In this document: in pieces, positions 1 to 13,419 of the stretch
Position numbering within the stretch: the stretch's first letter is position 1
Layout of the letters: each line of letters begins with the position of its first letter
Origin: Panax quinquefolius
Lineage: Eukaryota > Streptophyta > Magnoliopsida > Apiales > Araliaceae
Reading direction: 5' to 3'
Assembly: GCA_020205615.1 (NCBI GenBank)
Contig: CM035151.1
Location: forward strand, 43,272,977 to 43,336,976
Length of the DNA stretch: 64,000 nt
Notes under the pieces: generated by a model
Database searches by the model: none
Seen by the model: the letters and a program-made list of their open reading frames with translations, nothing else
What the model was told of the DNA's origin: nothing
Translations under genes and position numbers: made by a program

Positions 1-1348
1 AGCGGAATAATAATAACGGAACCGGTCGGTGAAATTCACCCAAGCAGGATGTTCCAACGAATAATAAAGATGGAACCGGATCGGTGTAAAACACACGATA
101 GGATATTCAGCAGAATGATAAAAAGCGGAACCGGTCGGGTGTAAAAACACTGACAGACAGGATGTTCCAGCGGAATAATAAAAAGCGGAACCGGTCAGGT
201 GTAAAACACCTGAGACGAGGATGTTCCAATGAATAATAGAAGAATGTCACCAAGTATAGGTAAATGCACAGCGTATCTGAGTTATTCAAAGAATAATAAG
301 CAATGGAATAACATAAGGATTTCACCAAGTATAGGGTATGTCTGGCATATATCGGAGTTATGTATAGGGTATGCCACTTTTTTAAAGTTATTCAATGAGA
401 ATAATAATGAATGGAATAATGAAGTTCTCTTGAAGAAGAAAGAATAACACCACTTCTAGTAAAAAGAACCTGAATATAGAAGTAGTGAAGTAGCGAATAC
501 TCTTCTTCTTCTCTATAATTTTCTCTCTATAGCTTCTCTCTATAATTTCTCTCTCAGAGTTTCAATGAATTAAGTAAGAAAATAATGAAGGAATGAGCTT
601 TATTTATAGGAAAATGGAATGCATAGTAACTAATCCATGAGCGGTCCAGATTGATTTACTTTAATCGACGGTCCATATTTAAAGAAAAATCTTTTAAATA
701 AAATATAATATATTCTATTTATATAAAAACATTTTACTATGCAAAACTATATGCAATACTATGCAAAACACTATGTAAAACACTATGCAACACTATGCAT
801 AATAAAATATAATATATTCTATTTATAGAATAACTTTAATAAAGTATTCTATTTTATATAAAAGATGTTTTTACATTTTATTACGTTAATAATACTGAAT
901 AAAACAAAAGCGTCATTATCATTATAATAATTCATATTATTAATCGTGATAATGGAATCAAACCGAGTGACTTCTCACATAAGCATCGATAATCAATACC
1001 GGTGTGCTACTATGCAACCACACGTATTCTTGTACTTTTACTCTAAGGAGTAGTTCAACGATATACCAGTAAAACTTCCGCCGTTATTTCAATAAAATAT
1101 TTTTGTCGTTTTCTCAATCAAACAATAATTACATTGTGGGGTCCACCAATGATTGAGTAGATTTATTACGAATATTCCCCGCTAAACCGAATATTCCCGA
1201 CCAATCGAATATAATATAACCACTTGCATACTTTGCAAAATTTATAAATACTACCCACAACTATAATATTATCTTAAATTCATACCATAATATTAAAAAA
1301 TTATTTCAACAAAATTTAAATCTTTATTGATAAAATCGGGGTCTCACA
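1..1348 (-). repeat. Family A gypsy LTR, truncated by window edge
   Basis: This is an LTR of the chromovirus-like family A read on the minus strand. Its inner end on the + strand is GGGGTCTCACA at about 1338-1348, matching the GGGGTCTTACA end of the complete LTR at 31226-33748. Positions 1-430 hold the repeat array in which GGAATAATAA-type spacers alternate with short self-complementary cores, for example CAGGTGT-AAA-ACACCTG near 196-212. No polypurine tract follows at 1349, so it is either a solo LTR or was joined to the next LTR by recombination. No coding capacity. Confidence 0.8.
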
Positions 1349-3343
1349 CACTCAGCTTTTATTGGTATTATTAATGTAATAATCTGAGAAAATCTTTTTA
1401 TATAAAATGAATACTTTTATAAAGTTATTCAATAAATAGAATATATTATATTCTATTATGCATAGTGTTGCATAATTAGTGTCGATTAGTGTTTGCATAG
1501 TAAAATCTTTTATAAAGCTATTCATTTTATTAGATTATAAATAGAATATATTATATTTTATTTAAAAGATTTTGCTTTAAATATGGACCGTCAGATTAAA
1601 GTAAATCAATACGGACCATTCATGAGTTAATTACTTATCGATCCATTTTTATAAATAGAAGCTCATTCCTTCATTATTTTCTTTTTAATTCACTTTGAAA
1701 CTCTAGAGAGATAAACTATAGAGAGAAAGAAGAAAGTATTCTCGCTATTTCACTACTTATATATCCAAAGACTCTTCTTCTTAAGGTAGGGAATATTATT
1801 TGTTGTGTACGTAAGGGGTGTTATTCTTTTGTATTCATGAAGAGAACTTATGTTATTCCATTCTTTATTATTACATTGAATAACTCAGATATGCCTGAAC
1901 CCTATACTTGGTGACATTCTTCTATTATTCCGCCTTTATTATTTCGTTGGAATATCATGTCTATGCGTTTACTACGGACCGATTCCTTCTTTATTATTAC
2001 ATTGGAATATCATGTATGTATGCGTTTACTGGGACGGATTCGGTTCCGCCTTTTTATTATTATTCGTTGGAATATCCATGCTCAGGCGCTTTTACGCCTG
2101 GGACTCGATTCCGTCTTTATTAGTATTCATTTGAATAACTGTCATGCGTAAGCACCGCATGCATGGTGATTTCTATTGTTATTCCATTCTTTATTATTCA
2201 TTGGAACATCTTGTCGGTGTAATTTCGCTTTGATTTGGTTCCGTTATTTAGTATTCTGTTGGAATAACCTGTCTATGCGAAGTACCGCATGCATGGTGAT
2301 TTCTTTTGTTATTCCATTCTTTATTATACTCGGTTGGTTAAAGTTTTGACTTCTATACTCCATGAAATTAGTGGAATATCCTTGATATTTTGCGCTTCAT
2401 CCAATATCTTTTCATGGAAATATTCTTTCGAGCATTCTTGAATTTTACTCTACAAAGCGAAGATCATGTTTACAATTTGGGACGTTATTGGTTCTTGGAC
2501 AAATTAATTCTTGAACTTGTTTTTATTGAATTCTTATATCATTGTCATCATCCTCATGTTTATATTTTTGAAAGTCATCGTGGCTGTAGTGTATAGATGG
2601 ACTTGGTATGATTATGATTGTGGATTATTTGGTGTAATCATAACCGAAATGTTACAAATGATGTGGTAAAAGTCCTCTCGTCCCCGTAGTGCATTGATGA
2701 GACGGTTGTTGGCATGATCATAACCATTAATGAATACACAAATATTCTTGGCCCGTAATGCATGGATAGTTATGGTCGTGATACTAAAGAATATCCTTGG
2801 CCGTAGTGCAGGGGTGATTCGATGATGTGGATTATTTATTAAGCTGAGTCTCAGCGATAAAAGTCATGAAAAACCTTTTAAATCATAGAAGATAGTAGAT
2901 TTTATTCTCTACTTGACTCTTCTAATGGATTGCTTGTTTCTGCTATAGTTAAACTTGATGTTTGTTATATTGTATCAGTTTAACACTGTTTAAGGCTAAT
3001 GATAATTTATTCTGCATTATCTTAGTCATAATATTTCTTACTGGGCTAGTTGAGCTCACCCTTTCTTTCACTATTCTTCGTGAAATGAGAACGTAATGGG
3101 ACGAAGTCGTAAATCTGAGTGATGGTCCGGATGATAGTATTAGCTAGTAGTCCTCACTATTCTGTTAAATAGTGTGACAATAAATATAATGAGGACTCAT
3201 TCTGAGAGTGGATATTGTCTAGAAGGCAGTATTTGTATTTAAACTCACAGCTCTCTTGTTGTATAATTAAGATTGTATTTATGTTCTGTACCATGTATTT
3301 GGCGACTCAGAATAGGTGATGTATACCTATTTTGGGGGCGTCA
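1349..3343 (+). repeat. Family A gypsy LTR, 5' truncated, inverted to the previous one
   Basis: Plus-oriented family A LTR lacking its first part. It shares with LTR A1 the block around 1600-1760 (TATA region, TATAGAGAG motifs), the hairpin-unit array at about 1840-2340, the TGGACTTGGTATGATTATG block near 2598, and the terminal TTTTGGGGGCGTCA. At 3343 it joins directly to the 3' end of pol rather than to a primer binding site, so this is a rearranged or nested junction and not a normal 5' LTR. Confidence 0.75.
1650..1657 (+). promoter_or_regulatory. LTR TATA box
   Basis: TATAAATA sits before GAAGCTCATTCC, the same context as TATAAATA at 15991 in LTR A1 and at 32837 (minus strand) in the complete element. 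Likely the core promoter of family A LTRs; the transcription start is inferred only. Confidence 0.55.
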
Positions 3344-3344
3344 T

Positions 3345-3606
3345 AATTGGCCCATTTGAAATCCTCGGTAAAGTAAAAACTGTGGCTTATAGACTCATTT
3401 TACCGCCAAGTATGTCGCGTGTTCATAACGTTTTTAACGTATTGACGTTACGTAAATATGGGGACGACCCGAACCACATTATTAATTTAGAACCGGACGA
3501 GATAGCGGATGATTTAACCTATGAGGAGATACGTGTTAAAATCTTGGATAAGAAGGATTATATTCGTCACTCAAAGGTTATACCTCAAGAGTTAGAATCA
3601 AATTAA
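3345..3606 (+). pseudogene. Gypsy integrase C-terminus with deleted chromodomain core
   Basis: This is the 3' tail of a family A pol polyprotein. The reading frame carries IGPFEIL, VAYRL, PPSMSRVHNVF and LTYEEI, the usual integrase C-terminal block of plant chromoviruses, and ends with KVIPQELESN then a stop. The minus-strand family copy (26460-26540) reads VIPQ, then VKVLWRNHDVEEMTW, then ELESK. The copy here therefore lacks 15 residues in frame, removing the chromodomain-like WRNH segment. Everything upstream in pol is absent, replaced by the LTR ending at 3343. A purine-rich stretch (GAGGGAGAAA, 3655) and LTR A1 follow. It is a remnant and cannot encode a complete integrase. Confidence 0.8.
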
Positions 3607-3680
3607 GTCAAGATACCTCACCTCTTTAGCATACCAGTGCGATACGTAAATTTCGAGGGAGAAATTCCATGTTAGGAGAT

Positions 3681-3953
3681 TACGAGACCCCGTGTTTTAT
3701 GAATAAATATTTAATTTTCTCGAAATAATTTTATGAATATTATGGTGTGGATTTTATATAATGTTATAGTTGTGGATAGTATTTATAAATTTTGCAAAGT
3801 AAGCAAGTGGTTATATAATATTCGATTGGTCAGGGAATATTCGTTTTAACAGGGAATATTGTACGACGGCAAAATCATTGGTGGACCCCACAACGGAAGT
3901 ATTGTCGTAGTTAGAAAACGACAAAATTATCTTTCTATAAAAATAACGGCGGA
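3681..3953 (+). repeat. LTR A1, first segment (before element B)
   Basis: Start of a plus-oriented family A LTR (GAGACCCCGTGTTTTATGAA, compare TGTAAGACCCCAAC elsewhere). It contains the family blocks CAAAGTAAGCAAGTGG, ATTCGATTGGTCAGGGAAT and GGTGGACCCCACAACGG, then stops at AATAACGGCGGA where element B begins. The LTR resumes at about 15073 with GGAGGTGTTAC. In uninterrupted copies these two sequences are adjacent (minus strand near 26100-26130). Confidence 0.8.
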
Positions 3954-5574
3954 TGTAACGACCCCAAAATTCATACAATTTAATTCTCGACTTTGGTCAT
4001 TAATAATACATTCAACCTCTAATTTTATATCATTAAAGAATAATACAACCATTGAAATTTGCGGAATAATTAAAATTTTCTATTACAAACTATCCTCGTT
4101 CCCAAAACCTTCAACCTTTACATCTAAATATCTCAGAATCATTTTAATACTACAATAGTTTACATTCGCAAAACAATATTACAATTCAACATTAATACAT
4201 TATTCGAAACATTAGACATGGTTTACAAGAATAACAACTTAGCTAGGATATTAAATCTTCATATATCACTTTTGATCCATAACAATCAAGTAGCACATAG
4301 CGTTACCTTCAATTCTTGAATCTGCAAAAATGGTTATTTGCAAGAATGAGCTCGACAGCTCAGCAAAATCTAACAGTTTTCATGCATCACGTAGCATATA
4401 ATAACATGCTCAACATACAAGAATAATCATAAACAAACATAACATACATGTTATAGTTCACATAACAACTATAAAGATTGAGTTCCTTACTCAATCAACA
4501 TAGTCATAGATTGACTTTCACATTTCATACTTTTGACATATATTATACATCATACACTAAAATTTTAAAGCAGATCATCATCAAGTTCACATAGCAAAAA
4601 GGAACTGAAAGACTAGCCTTTACCGGCGTTTTACCAACACGTTAATACTTTGCGTCCTTGCACAAACTACACTTCTTCTAGCTTTTTTTTTTCTTCTTCT
4701 TCTAGCTCATCTCAATTCTTCTATTTCTCTCTATCTCTCTCAATATCTCAATACAACTTCTACATAACAATTATCTACATTATGAAGAACATAAAAATAT
4801 AATTAAAACAAGGAATTTAGATTATAACTTTATTAGTATGAATTTAAGAGAGAGATGGAGATGATGGTGATGGGGCATGTTTTGTCTTCTCAAAGCTTTC
4901 CCTTCTTCTTCTTTTTCTTCCTCTTTTTCTTCTCCTACAACTCTCTCTAACTCTCTTCTTCTTTCTTTGGTTTGTTTTCTAAAACTAACATACTAACTTG
5001 TAGTATATACATATAATATACAATACTAGTAATATATAATATATGTAACTCCTAGTAATTATTAGATATACTAATTACTAGTTAATACATAGGTTGCACC
5101 AATTTGAACTTGAAAAGCCTAAGACCATGTTTAGCAAATACTCATTATTTTAATTAATCAATAGCTTAACATCAATCAATCTCATCAAATTGTCACATAA
5201 TTATATTTACTTGTTAATTATAATTTTGTGTAACAATCATCACATAACTCATCTAATTTAATTATCTCAATTAAATTAGAACTATAATATAAAATTATTA
5301 TATTAATTAAATTAAATACTAATTATTCATTTAATTAATCTACTACACTTAATTACATTACTCTATAATCAAAACCAAATTTATTTATTTAACTCAATAA
5401 ATAATTCAATTAAATATTTATATATATTAAAATTAATATATAACATTCTCTTCACATCAATTCACATATTCTACAATATAAGACATACACATACTCACAC
5501 CCAACATATCTCATAAATAATACTTTTATTTATAAAATTCTCATTTATAAATTCTAAAAATCTGGGATGTCACA
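3954..5574 (-). repeat. Element B 3' LTR
   Basis: Begins TGTAACGACCCC and ends GGGATGTCACA on the + strand. It aligns almost base for base with 13420-15072, including CT-rich runs near 4680-4740 and 4890-4960 and the same AT-rich tail. It is about 30 bp shorter than its partner, partly because it lacks a second copy of a short CAACATTCATAGTTCAATC stretch. Confidence 0.88.
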
Positions 5575-5587
5575 TCCTTCCCTCCTT
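5575..5587 (-). other. Element B polypurine tract
   Basis: TCCTTCCCTCCTT on the + strand, so AAGGAGGGAAGGA on the element strand, directly next to the 3' LTR. It is preceded on the element strand by CCGAGGACGGAATCC, the usual end of gypsy pol (FRGRNP-like). Confidence 0.7.
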
Positions 5588-7545
5588 ATAAGGATTCCGT
5601 CCTCGGAATCACCGAAACCCTACCTTACTCAGGTTTTCCTCAAATCTATTCATTGAATAACTTCAATACATTACCTTAATATAGGTTTTATATTTTCTAC
5701 TCTCACCATTCTTGATAATAAATTCTTATAAGTTTTATTTCATAATATTTACTTAGACTCAATTATATTTGAGTGTTATATATTCTTTGACCCGTTCATT
5801 ATCTTTCTTTAAGGATCATTATCATATATTATATGATCAAACTCTCGGGACATTACATTCACCCCTTCTTCTAAGAATTTCGTCCTCGAAATATTTTTTT
5901 ATTTATTTATTAATCTTTATTCATTCAATCTATCAAAGTAGATTTTTACGTCATTACTTCATTCATTCATTGGTTTCTATAACCACTTTCTTTCCACAAA
6001 CATCATTCTACAATTATTAAACTTTTCTATTAAAAGTTTCACATTATTCTTTTATAACTCACATCCTTCTCACTTCAAAATTTCTTTTCTCACTTATTCA
6101 ACATATCCATCATTCGAGGTCGCATTTTCGACTTACTTCTTTCTAAGGAATACTTTCCTTTTCACTTCCATCTTGCGAATAACAAGAATCCTCCACAATT
6201 GTTCAATAATTGGGAAGTAGTATGAATAACTCGGGAATTTAAAAGATTCCAAATCATGCTGAGGGTCACAAGACCATGAACTCTATTCTCTAGGTTTAAT
6301 AGTGCTTCACCCCCGGTTCTTCACACTTTAAACCCTCTTTGGTAGAATGTTTATAAATCACAAAGACTGAAAACACCCTCCGCAAGTACTCTAGGTGATC
6401 AACTTATTGTACATGTATTGTATACAAACATTTCAGTGCAAAGTATAAAACTAAGCGCAACCCCTAATAATAGGGTTGTTCATCTCAGCTTTTCAACATC
6501 TGAATCCGCACCAAAACAATTTGGTTTGGCATAAATTCTTAAGAAAATCTTGAATTTCATGAACATCTTTCAATATTTGTCTAGCTGAATCAAATAGCAT
6601 AGACCTCTACAACAATTCGGACATCAACCAAAATACACATATACATACATACATACATATGTATTCTCATATCTCAAAGAAATCTCAAAAATCTTTTTAT
6701 GACGTCATAATACCGCACTGTATTTACAGTCCGTTGAGGATTCTGTCATTTGGTGACTTTATCATACTACATCATACCATAGTGGGCTGACGATCCTTAG
6801 ATCACATCCAACACTAGGTAATACTGCATTGATGACTCCATTATTTTTATTTATCATCTTTGCACCAGGTTACATGATGCATTAATGATATAAAATACAT
6901 TTTGATATATTGTAAATCATTTTTGTCTAGCCAAAACAATTAACATAGACATACGAATAACAATATTGTTGTTAAAACTCATTGGTTCCATCATTTGATC
7001 CAATGTTTTTCAAGAAAATAGAAGTGTAAACATCAGCATGAAGTCAATAAATTTTGAAAGTCTAGCACACCTAGTAGATTTAGAATACCTATGCTTCCAC
7101 CATGAACTCCACTTTCTGTAATGATCCATTGCTTAAAAGTTCTATCTATTCCTATCATCCTCAATACTCCATTCATAACTTAATTATACCCCAGTTCATT
7201 AAACTTACCGCACATTGGAAGTTCAAGACTTGCCACAATAATATGAGTTTAAGAACTTATCCTAGTCAGACCATAGGCGTCCATTCGCTGAGGGGTTCAA
7301 AACATAACATATTATTATGAGTCACGAACTTACCATATGCATTAGTTTTAAGAACCGTGCCTAATCCTAATAATATCTGTTTAATCTTAATATTTTCTAA
7401 CTATCAAACATACACATGAGAAAAGAATCACCTTTTTGCCACATATACATAGATAGCGCGACACCAACATTCCAATGATTATCAATATGATAAACTGAGT
7501 GCAAGCACAAAACCCTCGCCCATACAAAGATTTGTACAACTTAGC
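5588..7545 (-). other. Element B internal region, non-coding
   Basis: AT-rich internal sequence with no ORF that matches a retrotransposon protein. A second pol-end-like signature (TTTCGAGGACGAAATTC on the minus strand, near 5870-5890) suggests debris of another gypsy 3' end. Otherwise I see no gene. Confidence 0.5.
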
Positions 7546-10500
7546 TGTGACGCTCCCAAATCCAGGTTCCTTCAAACCACAGATCCGGTCCGCCACGATA
7601 CTACTATCGTCAAACTATTTATATTTTTCATTCGTAACTTAATGAATAAAATTTTACTTATTACAATTTAGAGTATAAATTCATTCCATTTCCAGGATCT
7701 GCACAATTACCCCAAACTTTTATAAGTTTCTAATTCTGGTCATTTACTATTCCTGTATTACATCACATTCGATATTATAAAAACGCGGAATAATTTAAAC
7801 TTTTTCAATCTCTTGAATAAAATATTTTATTGATTTCATAACCTTAAACCAATTACAATTCTTGAATCAACTATATAATATGGTTCAGTCTATTGGAATT
7901 ACTCTATAAGATTTTACATCTTGATTCGATATCCTCTATGTATTAACTAATACAACCTTACAATACAACAAGTATTAAACATCGTAAGTATATATCAAGT
8001 ACACTCCTAGAACCTAAACATGGTTCAAGTAATAATCTAAATAGTATCCTTCGTTGCGAAACTATCTACTTTGTCAACCAAGAAGCACGTAACCTTTACC
8101 GTGTGTCCTTAACCTGCAAAAGTGGTTATTTGCAAGGGTGAGCTCGACAGCCCAGCAATTCTAACAGTTTTCATGCAGCACATAACATATAATAGTATAC
8201 TCAGCACATGCATTCATAATCCATTAATATTTACTACGAAAGTACTTCTCACATAACAGGCATAGAGATTTATATCACAAACATATCATCAAAGATCAAC
8301 TTTCACATTTCATACATATCTCATATGCATTTCATATATATACATCAACATTCTCATGGCATAATATAGCTCAATTAACACTTATAGATTTCATATATCA
8401 AATAGGAACTGAAAGACTTGCCTGATTCGTAGTTTATGAACTATGACTTACTGCTTAACGCTTAACTGCACTTCGTGTATTCCTACAGTTATATAATCAT
8501 GGATTCATATCCATCGGTAATATATTTCATGCATTCTCAATGTAATAACAATGTTACATTATTTTCTAACTAGGTTCGTAAAACCTTCATTTCACTTTCT
8601 CATCATACTCTTAGAATAGCTAGGTATGTATATGTATACTTAACCATCTGTACTTGACATCAACATTCATATACATTTATCACATACTTGACTCGCTATG
8701 TGTTTAACACATATTTAAAGTTTATAGATATGTGATCTACGTCGTTCATATTCAAACTACTTAGTTCCATAATGATTTATTTCAATCAATAAAGCTTAAC
8801 AACTTACTTTAACAAGATTCGATGTTATAAGCTTTTAAACCATATATTGGTACTAATAAGCCTCTACTAGTATGCTTCACATAGCATAGTTCATTATTTG
8901 AAAACGTATTTTAAACCACACTTGAAAGGTCCAATTCATGCTTTAGCTAAAAGATGAACATAATCGGCATGTCTAGGGGCATAAGGCATTCAAGTTCACT
9001 TTTAAAAGTTATTCTAGGCCAAGGTAAAGCAACTAGGTACAACTTTTAATCTCATTTCATAGCTAACTAATCCATGAATATATGTCATCATGTTTAGAAC
9101 TTTAAGTACACAAGTTACTTTAAGTTCGTTCTTAAAGTTTCAAGTTTTCTTTAGAAATCATTTTATCATGTGATGTAGTATAGCACATATAAGACAACTT
9201 TTAAAACTCTTATCATAAGTAACCAAGTCATGTTAATATCTTCTCAAGTTCAGAACCTACCTCATGTAGCATTCATGCACCTTAGTTCTAATATATCAAG
9301 TTTTTCTCAAAAACTTCTCTAATACAAGGTCTAAAAATTTCGATCATGAACAAGGACACTATAAACATCATATCATGCTCATTTATATTTGAACTCAGTC
9401 ATGTATATAAACCACTAAGTTCAGAACTTGTAGAACATAAGTTTCCACAAAGTTTGTTTTCAAAATCTTTAAGTCTCTTTTCAAAACACATACTAAGTCA
9501 TGCTAATGCTTTCTATTATGAACAAGGAAATCTTATATGTCATGTATATTATCATGCATTTTCATGTTATATCACTTAGAATAACATATTCCATCGTCGG
9601 GAGCTATACTTGCGTATGTGCTCGCTCGACGCCCTCCGATGGCCTTCAATTACGTAACAGTCACAAAGATGACTATTTTTCCCCTTCCTAATGACCTCAA
9701 ATTGAAAAACGTAAAGCACAAATGTTGTAGGTCTATTCGTTCTCTTTACGGATCATCTTGAATTTCCTCAATCATAGTTCGTATGAAAACGTTATGGTCG
9801 TTTTAGCAAAACATATTCTGTCAGATTTTCTCAGCATTTGCAAGTCAGACCACCCCGTAGGGGTGGGGTCTTAGACTATAAATAGCCCAGGTAGGGGTAT
9901 AGCTCTTGTTAACTCTCATGATTCATGCTCTGCTACAAAATAACAAGCCAAAAATCCTTTCTACCTTTATAATTTGAGTTATACATGTCCAAATTAGTCC
10001 ATTTTCGATTCTATGGATTCGTAATTCATAGAACTACAACATATCATAATACCCATAAACTAACATAAACATTAACTAACCCAAAAATGAATCTATAACT
10101 CATGTTCATGTAAATGTTCATGTTCTGGACAATTTAGTGAAATCATTCACTACGAATTCGTTTCTCAACCAAATTGGTTCGTTTAACTTTCGTTGATTTC
10201 ATATTTGATTATATTAACAATATCTAACAACAATTCATGGATTATAACAATCCTTAGCCATCAATTTTGTGACTCAAAAGCTACTTTTTCTAAGAACTTT
10301 GTAAACTTGAACTTAAGAACATAGTTTAAGAATTATACCTCTTGAAGCTAAGTTGAATTCCCTCAACACACTGATTATGCTCCCTCAATTCTCATCAACA
10401 AACTCTCTATATAACTATCAAGAATTCAAGCAACATAATTTATGAGGGGAGCTCCCAATTTATAGAGAAGCTCTTTTGATTAAATGGCTTTGTCAAGAAA

Positions 10501-12460
10501 AAGAAGAGAATCCTTGGGCAAGAAGAAGTTGGTAATTTGTTGTTGGAGATCATCATTATGCCCACTCCTCCATGATCATGATCTAGCAAGCTTGGAAGAA
10601 AATGAAGAACATAGGCCTTAGCCTTTTTTGTCTACAAACACGTGGTGAGATGTGAGGGAGCAAATGGGACTCTCAATTTGGGACAATACCATATCTCAGC
10701 ATTCTTGTATACTCCTACACCTTCTCACTCTTATGTTATATTTTTAATACACATATCAACCATATTTTATAACCTAATGTCACAATATGACTTAACATTT
10801 CAAGGTAGTATGTGTGATGTAGTATACATATAATTGTCTCATCACCTAGGATGGGATAACAAAACTTATTTAAATCAACTTCATGATTTAATCACTTTTT
10901 ACCATATGTATATTATTAGTCCCAATTAAATGTCACACTTCATTTCATATCATATAGAGGTAGCTATTATATAATATAAAATCATTGCACATACAAATTA
11001 ATTCCTTCAATTATTCATTCATTAAATTATTTAACGAATGCTTATTCCTTCACTTTGCCACACTAGGCATATTTCACAAGCTCGATCTTAAGCTTCTCTC
11101 ATTCTCCACACTTATTATTCTTTCAATATAATATTTGTGTGACTCAAGCATTTAAATGCTAAACTACCTTAATTGATTATAAGTATAACCTTTACGCTTA
11201 TAATAATTAATATATACTCCATTAGTTATTTAAATGATAACATCCACGATAAAATAATAACTTAAGTTACTTAATATATTAAAATAACTTAGTTTTCTTT
11301 TATTAATTAACTCCTTGAAAATACATTAGAAATTATGTATTTTGTCATAACATAAATATTATGTTTTTTTCGAATAAAGATATTTACAATTAGAAATTAA
11401 TTTGCTTATTGTCTCAAGATATTATTCTTAATATAATATCAATTAACTATATATACGACACCATGTATACATATATTATATCTGAGAAAATAGATAATAA
11501 GTTTATTTTCTATTATAATAAATTGTTTCCATCAATTTATTTACATATAGCAAATACGTTTTTAATATATTTACTATATTATTAATCATACCTCATACAA
11601 AATATATAAGGTAATATTATTATTCAAAAATAACATTTTCTCCTTTTATTAAAATAACTCAATATTAGAATTTATTTTAATATCCTCTATTAGAGATATA
11701 TAATTATTATTTCTCTCTCCTCTATAAATTGTTCCCAAAACAATTTCTTCAAATATTAAATATTCATTTAAAGATATAATGATTTATGTCTCCTTTAATA
11801 GCGTATATATATTTAACGTTATTCGTACATTAGACTTTCTCACATATTACCATCCCGAGTAACATATATAAAGTATCACATATTCAACACACATATTAAT
11901 TCACTCCTTTACTTAAGTAAATTAAACATTGTACTATATTTATTACCATAGTTATTTAAGGTTTAACATACACATTATATTATTCCATAATATAACTCTC
12001 AACTATCAATTAACCAATATTTATTCTTATTAGTTAATTCTCTCAACTAACTCATGTTTCCTTATCCAAACCCATTCGCGGATAACTTACGTACTATCGA
12101 TAACCTATATTATAATCATACCGAGTTATTAATACACATACACAAGAAAATGATAATTATACATTAATGTCATCCATTTACTATGATAAAATAATCATAT
12201 AAACTATTTAATATCGATAGGAAATTTTATCCACATCTTTTATCTCAACTGAATTATCTCTGCGATCAATAACAATATATAATAATAATATATTTATAAA
12301 TCACAAAAATCACATATTACATGGTTCATATTACCCTATGTAACACATTCCTACATTCCTCGTATCACATAAATGTTTTTATTCGAACCCGTTTCACACT
12401 TAAGAATTTTATTCATTAAATTCTTATTTTAATATTTTTCTGAATATCCGGGTTCTTACA
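7546..12460 (-). mobile_element. Solo LTR E, 4.9 kb, inside element B
   Basis: Plus-strand ends are TGTGACGCTCCC and CCGGGTTCTTACA, so on the element strand it runs TGTAAGAACCCGG to GGGAGCGTCACA, the usual gypsy TG...CA form. The flanks TTAGC (7541) and TCAGC (12461) differ at one base and are a plausible 5-bp target duplication. It shares with the element B LTR the block around GTGGTTATTTGCAAGGGTGA (8113), so the two families are related. No coding domain was found, and a second LTR is not visible, hence solo LTR. Confidence 0.65.
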
Positions 12461-13405
12461 TCAGCCATCATATGAGTCCTCAATTGAAATCCCACCTAAC
12501 TCTATCTTACTCTTAACTTGCTCTTTGCTCGATACGAATTCCTCGTATCACATTATCTATAACTCCTCATGAGTTATCTTGTACTTTTTCATAGTACACC
12601 ATCTTCATAACATTAAGCTATAATTATTCAAACATTATAGACCATCTTTCTTTTATAACTTAAACAGACCACGTCGTGATCTTATTCTATAACCATCTCC
12701 CTTAAAGTTCTTTTCTTAACTCGTGATCGTTTTGTTTTACGATCCTCTTTCTTTCTCTTTTTCATCATTTACGACATTATTCATTATCTTGGCTTTTGGA
12801 GTTAGGAAACTCCCATTTCTTATCTTTTTATCTCTTCAAGATTCTTCTTTGAATCTTCTTGTTTATATAACAATTCTTCCTTTAAGAATTTCTAACTTCA
12901 TTTACATTTCTCAACATTTCATTCAAGTTCTACACTTTCATCATACGTATCCACTTTCTATACTTGGTACACATCGAGTCTCTACCAGTTTCAATATGGT
13001 ACGGTTGAGTGGTTTCCCACAAACAACCAACAAACAGGTTCCGAGTTGCTAGTTAGTATATACCTACGCTTTCTATGAAGGAATCGTTTAGCCTAGATAC
13101 CATACATCAACTACGAAAGAGTACAATTGCATCACTTAGATATAACTCTCTATTCTTAACTTCTTTATCATTCTTTTTTTTATAGACATTGTCTATTTAT
13201 TATCACATTACATCCTTATTATTGGAGTTGGGTAACCCCACATTCATATTCCTTATAACTCTGCGAGATTCTTCTTTGAATCCTTTCACGCAAGTTTTAA
13301 TCCCTTATTGTTCAAACTCTATTTGAGCTTATTCGTTCACTATCTTCATCTTCCTTCTCTAAGGTTATAGCCTACGGTACTCCTACCTAAGGTTTATAAC
13401 TTACA
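12461..13405 (-). other. Element B internal region (5' side), non-coding
   Basis: Pyrimidine-rich + strand between solo LTR E and the primer binding site. The open frame at 12723-13052 lacks any recognisable domain, and the region looks like decayed leader or gag sequence. Confidence 0.5.
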
Positions 13406-13417
13406 GCTTTGATACCA
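13406..13417 (-). other. Element B primer binding site (tRNA-iMet type)
   Basis: GCTTTGATACCA on the + strand, TGGTATCAAAGC on the element strand. It differs by one base from TGGTATCAGAGC, the sequence complementary to the 3' end of plant initiator tRNA-Met, and lies 2 bp inside the LTR. Confidence 0.8.
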
Positions 13418-13419
13418 AC

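Noticed and set aside
12723..13052. 109-codon plus-strand frame in element B
   Set aside because: Pyrimidine-rich translation with no motif, inside the retrotransposon leader and opposite to its coding strand.
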